DNA from: Owenia fusiformis
Lineage: Eukaryota > Annelida > Polychaeta > Sabellida > Oweniidae
Length of the DNA stretch: 64,000 bases
NCBI GenBank assembly: GCA_903813345.2
Contig: CAIIXF020000008.1
Span: 25,344,822-25,408,821 of the forward strand
Direction of reading: 5' to 3'
The notes below the pieces were generated by a model, which made no database searches, had not been told where the DNA came from, and was given only the letters and a program-made list of their open reading frames with translations. Positions 60,735-64,000 of this stretch are shown piece by piece; within the stretch, counting starts at the first letter, position 1, and each line of letters begins with the position of its first letter. The position numbers and the translations under genes are program-made.

Positions 60735-60801
60735 ATTGGCTAAATTTAAAATGACGTCATCTTACCGTGGGAATGAATGAAGTTGATTCATTGGCGCGAA
60801 A
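60735..60801 (-). promoter_or_regulatory. Candidate Rho GTPase promoter: CCAAT, CRE, CCAAT/E2F-like
   Basis: Clustered motifs: CCAAT (minus) at 60735-60739, palindromic CRE TGACGTCA at 60752-60759, and CCAAT at 60790-60794 overlapping TTTCGCGCC (E2F-like) at 60793-60801. They lie about 340-410 bp upstream of the ATG and just upstream of the possible leader exon. The clustering of four full-consensus sites in 67 bp of AT-rich DNA supports a promoter; function is inferred. Confidence 0.5.
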
Positions 60802-61661
60802 TTCAAATCAACAAAAGTTGAAAACTTTAGTCTTACTTCATTTCTAAGATTTCAAAGTTGATGAAACAAAATAGATGTTACAAACTTGGTTCTAGTGCTG
60901 TACACCATTATGGACAATTTTACATACTGTATTACACAGTTTTATTTCAGGATTCAACGTTATTGAATCGGAGGATATCTTGTTCCATGTCATATTTCTA
61001 TGATGCAAATGATGGCCTATAGATAGTAAAAACCATCCTATGCTCGTTTAATTATCCAAACAAACATAGATAAAGTTAGAAACTATATCATCATGCTTTC
61101 AATTTTGTGCAAGATTAATATATTTCTAAAGTTCAGACTGACATCTATTAATGAAGTTGATTCACTAAAGATTATCAGTTCTATTTGTGGATTTACTATA
61201 GCAAGTTCCAAAGATGTAAAATATTGGGTGATTTGGCATTAATGATTGATAAGCAATGTATAATTTAAATTATTTTCTGTGTAAATATATAAATATCAAG
61301 TGCTAGAAATACTAATATGAGTTTCATGGCAGATGCAAGCATGAGGTCTCTAACATAGTTTATTAGTAAAAGGGGTCTAATTACCCAAATGCGAGTAGAT
61401 AGTTACCATTTTCACCATCTAGTGACTAACTATTAGATGAGTGAACTTAGTGATCCAGTCCATCAAAATCAATTGTTAAACAAGTTGAGCAAAAAATGAC
61501 TGAACAGGAAATCATTTCAAACTATATTTGTTCATTTCAATTTATTCCAAATAATTTATAATTTACAACAAAAAATGGCTGATTTATTTAAACAATATAA
61601 AACAAATTGTTCTGGATGATATAAGGCAAATATACACAAATATATAAAACAAACCATTAAA
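60802..61661. other. Region upstream of the Rho gene
   Basis: AT-rich, no coding or repeat recognised. Confidence 0.6.
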
Positions 61662-61763
61662 TAGTCAAGCTACAAGCCTCTCTGTGACCCCCTCCTCTTC
61701 TTGACAACACACCTTCTCAAATAGCAGTGGGGGGGGGGGTCACAAGGGTTTGTAGCTCGACTA
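61662..61763. mobile_element. Short inverted-repeat element (102 bp)
   Basis: TAGTCAAGCTACAAGCC...GTGACCCCC on the left and GGGGGTCACAAGGGTTTGTA, then GCTCGACTA, on the right form inverted arms of about 30 bp. ACCATT occurs on both outer flanks. A G11 run sits at the inner end of the right arm. Confidence 0.7.
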
Positions 61764-62280
61764 ACCATTGGATGTTTGGCCAATAAAATCAGACAAACAT
61801 TGACATTTAGACTAATATCTGCAATGAAAATTAGGCACCTTCCATTAATGGATGAGCCATAATTGACTATAACAAGGCCAACTATAAAACACATAATCAA
61901 ACAATCTTATCAGGTTATTATTTTCTAACTACAGTTATTAGGATGGTATATAACCCAATCTCTCAAAATGGCCAAATTAATGCAAGATGGCTTGGATTGC
62001 TTTTATATTAGCCATTATTACTGATCTTACACATCATGAAAAAGTTATACTCTGGATTTTCAAGTCAATCATCCATGATTGAGAAAGTACCTAATGGTGG
62101 ATGGTGGTAGAGAGAGGGAACAAAATACATGTACTTGTAAAAAAAACCTATTCAACTACAGAATATGTTGTATTAAGCACAAGACCATTTCTGCAAGTGC
62201 AAGTCCATGATGTGAGGCAGTGTCTCACTGTAAAAGCACAATTCTGACTAGTAGTGTTTCTATAAATGTATCGATTTTCA
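61764..62280. other. Intergenic DNA
   Basis: No feature recognised. Confidence 0.6.
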
Positions 62281-62456
62281 GTCAGGGTGCTGGGTGCGAT
62301 TGTGGCATAAACAAGCCAAGAAATTAAGATTTATCTTGAATTTAACAAAAATTGAGCTAGAAGCTTCAAATGAAAAGCATTTTAAAGCTATTTTCTTTCT
62401 CGTGGTTAAATTTTTATTGCTTAAGGGGGGGGGGGGGGTGATCGCACCACCCTGAC
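62281..62456. mobile_element. Short inverted-repeat element with poly-G tract (176 bp)
   Basis: Left GTCAGGGTGCTGGGTGCGAT, right ATCGCACCACCCTGAC; the arms match as GTCAGGGTG..GTGCGAT with a 4-bp difference. The inner side of the right arm has a G14 run. MITE-like, family unknown, target duplication not clear. Confidence 0.6.
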
Positions 62457-63200
62457 TACACCTGTGTAGTGGAACTTGGATTTCAAATTCATTCAATTCA
62501 TCACAAACCGCATATCCTTTCTTTAAGAAGAGTGAAGAGTGGCTAGTCTATCAACTCCATTATTCCATCACAGAAAAATAGTTTAGACCTAAATGTTGAT
62601 GAAAAATTTGAAACTTGGGTATGGTGCAACAATATCCTGTGTCTGATAAATAATTGTTCTTGTATTCTGCAATGCAATTGGTTAGAAAAATAGATTCTGA
62701 AGAAACAATAGGAAATCTACTTAGGGTCAAGGGTAAAAAGCCAAGGTGACACGATTTATTGATTTGTCTGTATGGAGAAGAGGCAAAGATTGGAAAAAGG
62801 TTTGACCAAGAAGGGTTTCGCTTGACCTGGTAAGCACTGCTAAACAGACAATGCATTTTAAAGGCCTAAATACAAATATACTGGGACACCCATTATATTA
62901 AACAATTAGCTGCAGATTTATCATCTCAATACACACCACTTAGCCAGGCTAAAAAAGCAAGTGCTGTCCAAGCTAATTAGTTTTTAATGTGAAAGAAAAT
63001 GAAATACAAAATGTTCTTCAATGACTGATAGAATGATTGACTAGGTATATGGCAGATTATATCCTGCTAAAACTCTTAGATACATTGTGTAGCTAATATA
63101 TTATAATACAAGATAGGATACTAAATATACATACATACATATGCAATAAACAGCAGCTTATGAAAACATGTCATGGTGGAATGATAATATTACATATTTT
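62457..63200. other. Intergenic DNA
   Basis: AT-rich. A 98-codon minus-strand frame (62560-62856) shows no domain. Nothing else seen. Confidence 0.6.
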
Positions 63201-63222
63201 AGAATCTAAAACAGTCAAATTG

Positions 63223-63893
63223 AATCTACATCAACATTTAAAATCTACATCAGTAATATTGAATCAACATCAACATTTAGAATCTACATTAGTAATATTG
63301 CATCAACATCAACATTATAGAATCTACATCAGTAATATTGAATCAACATCAACATTTAGAATCTACATTAGTAATATTGCATCTACATCAACATTTAGAA
63401 TCTACATTAGTAATATTGCATCAACATCAACATTTTAGAATCTACATTAGTAATATTGAATCAACATCAACATTTTAGAATCTACATTAGTAATATTGAA
63501 TCAACATCAACATTTTAGAATCTACATCAGTAATATTGCATCAACATCAACATTTTAGAATCTACATCAGTAATATTGAATCAACATCAACATTTTAGAA
63601 TCTACATTAGTAATATTGAATCAACATCAACATTTAGAATCTACATTAGTAATATTGCATCTACATCAACATTTTAGAATCCACATCAGTAATATTGAAT
63701 CAACATCAACATTTTAGAATCTACATCAGTAATATTGCATCAACATCAACATTTTAGAATCTACATCAGTAATATTGAATCAACATCAACATTTTAGAAT
63801 CTACATCAGTAATATTGCATCAACATTAACATTTTAGAATCTACATTAGTAATATTGAATCAACATCAACATTTTAGAATCTACATCAACGTT
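63223..63893. repeat. 40-bp satellite array, about 17 copies
   Basis: Tandem units of 40-41 bp with phrases GAATCTACAT(C/T)AGTAATATTG and (A/C)ATCAACATCAACATTTTA. Units with GAATC and GCATC tend to alternate, hinting at an 80-bp higher-order unit. The adjoining open frame is translated satellite. Confidence 0.95.
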
Positions 63894-64000
63894 ATATAAA
63901 AGCTATCTCAGTCATGTTGAATGAACAGCATTTAACAATTGTGATGATAAAATGAAAGAAATATAAACTAGATTGTCTAACACATAAAATGAACAGACAC

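Noticed and set aside
63223-63893. Regular 40-bp repeats that could suggest a CRISPR array
   Set aside because: There are no spacers; each whole 40-bp unit is repeated. It is an ordinary satellite.
1-64000. A multi-gene defence, biosynthetic or symbiosis system
   Set aside because: Only two host genes and one LINE are coding, and they are functionally unrelated. The density of features comes from repeats.

Overview
The window is AT-rich metazoan nuclear DNA, probably from a marine invertebrate; I cannot name the phylum. The reasons are spliced genes with GT-AG introns, an intact CR1-like LINE, and many short transposons and satellites. There are no operons and no prokaryotic signals. Two host genes can be read, both on the minus strand. 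Almost everything else is intron, intergenic DNA or repeats.

Left part (1-8748): a head-to-tail array of six Helitron-like units. Each ends in a hairpin, then CTAG, then T. The units are packed with AGGTCA half-sites and carry pentanucleotide microsatellites and 19-bp minisatellites. The array lies inside an intron of a purple acid phosphatase gene (ACP7/PAPL type) and stops about 50 bp from a splice donor. Six exons of that gene can be assembled (16494 down to 8799, 262 residues, all phases consistent). They carry the signal peptide and the first three metal-binding motifs; the remaining exons lie beyond the left edge. Its first intron holds a foldback element whose right arm is split by a LINE with an intact endonuclease/reverse transcriptase frame.

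Middle (16.6-23.5 kb): intergenic. It holds an 83-bp satellite that has captured and duplicated a piece of LINE reverse transcriptase, a mariner-like MITE, and a repeat array rich in GGCGGCCATTTT motifs ending in GGAC/GTAC microsatellite.

Right part (23.5-60.8 kb): a Rho-family GTPase of the RhoU/Wrch type with three coding exons. These join without a frame error to 260 residues. Its second intron is about 32 kb and contains only mobile-element debris that I can recognise: a 604-bp hAT MITE with a perfect 8-bp target duplication, a TTAA-flanked inverted-repeat element carrying a tRNA-Gly-like sequence, and other foldbacks. A CRE, two CCAAT boxes and an E2F-like site lie 340-410 bp upstream of its start codon. 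The right edge carries two small inverted-repeat elements and a 40-bp satellite.

The two host genes are unrelated in function (a secreted metallophosphatase and a small GTPase). I see no multi-gene system. The novelty is in the repeat architecture.
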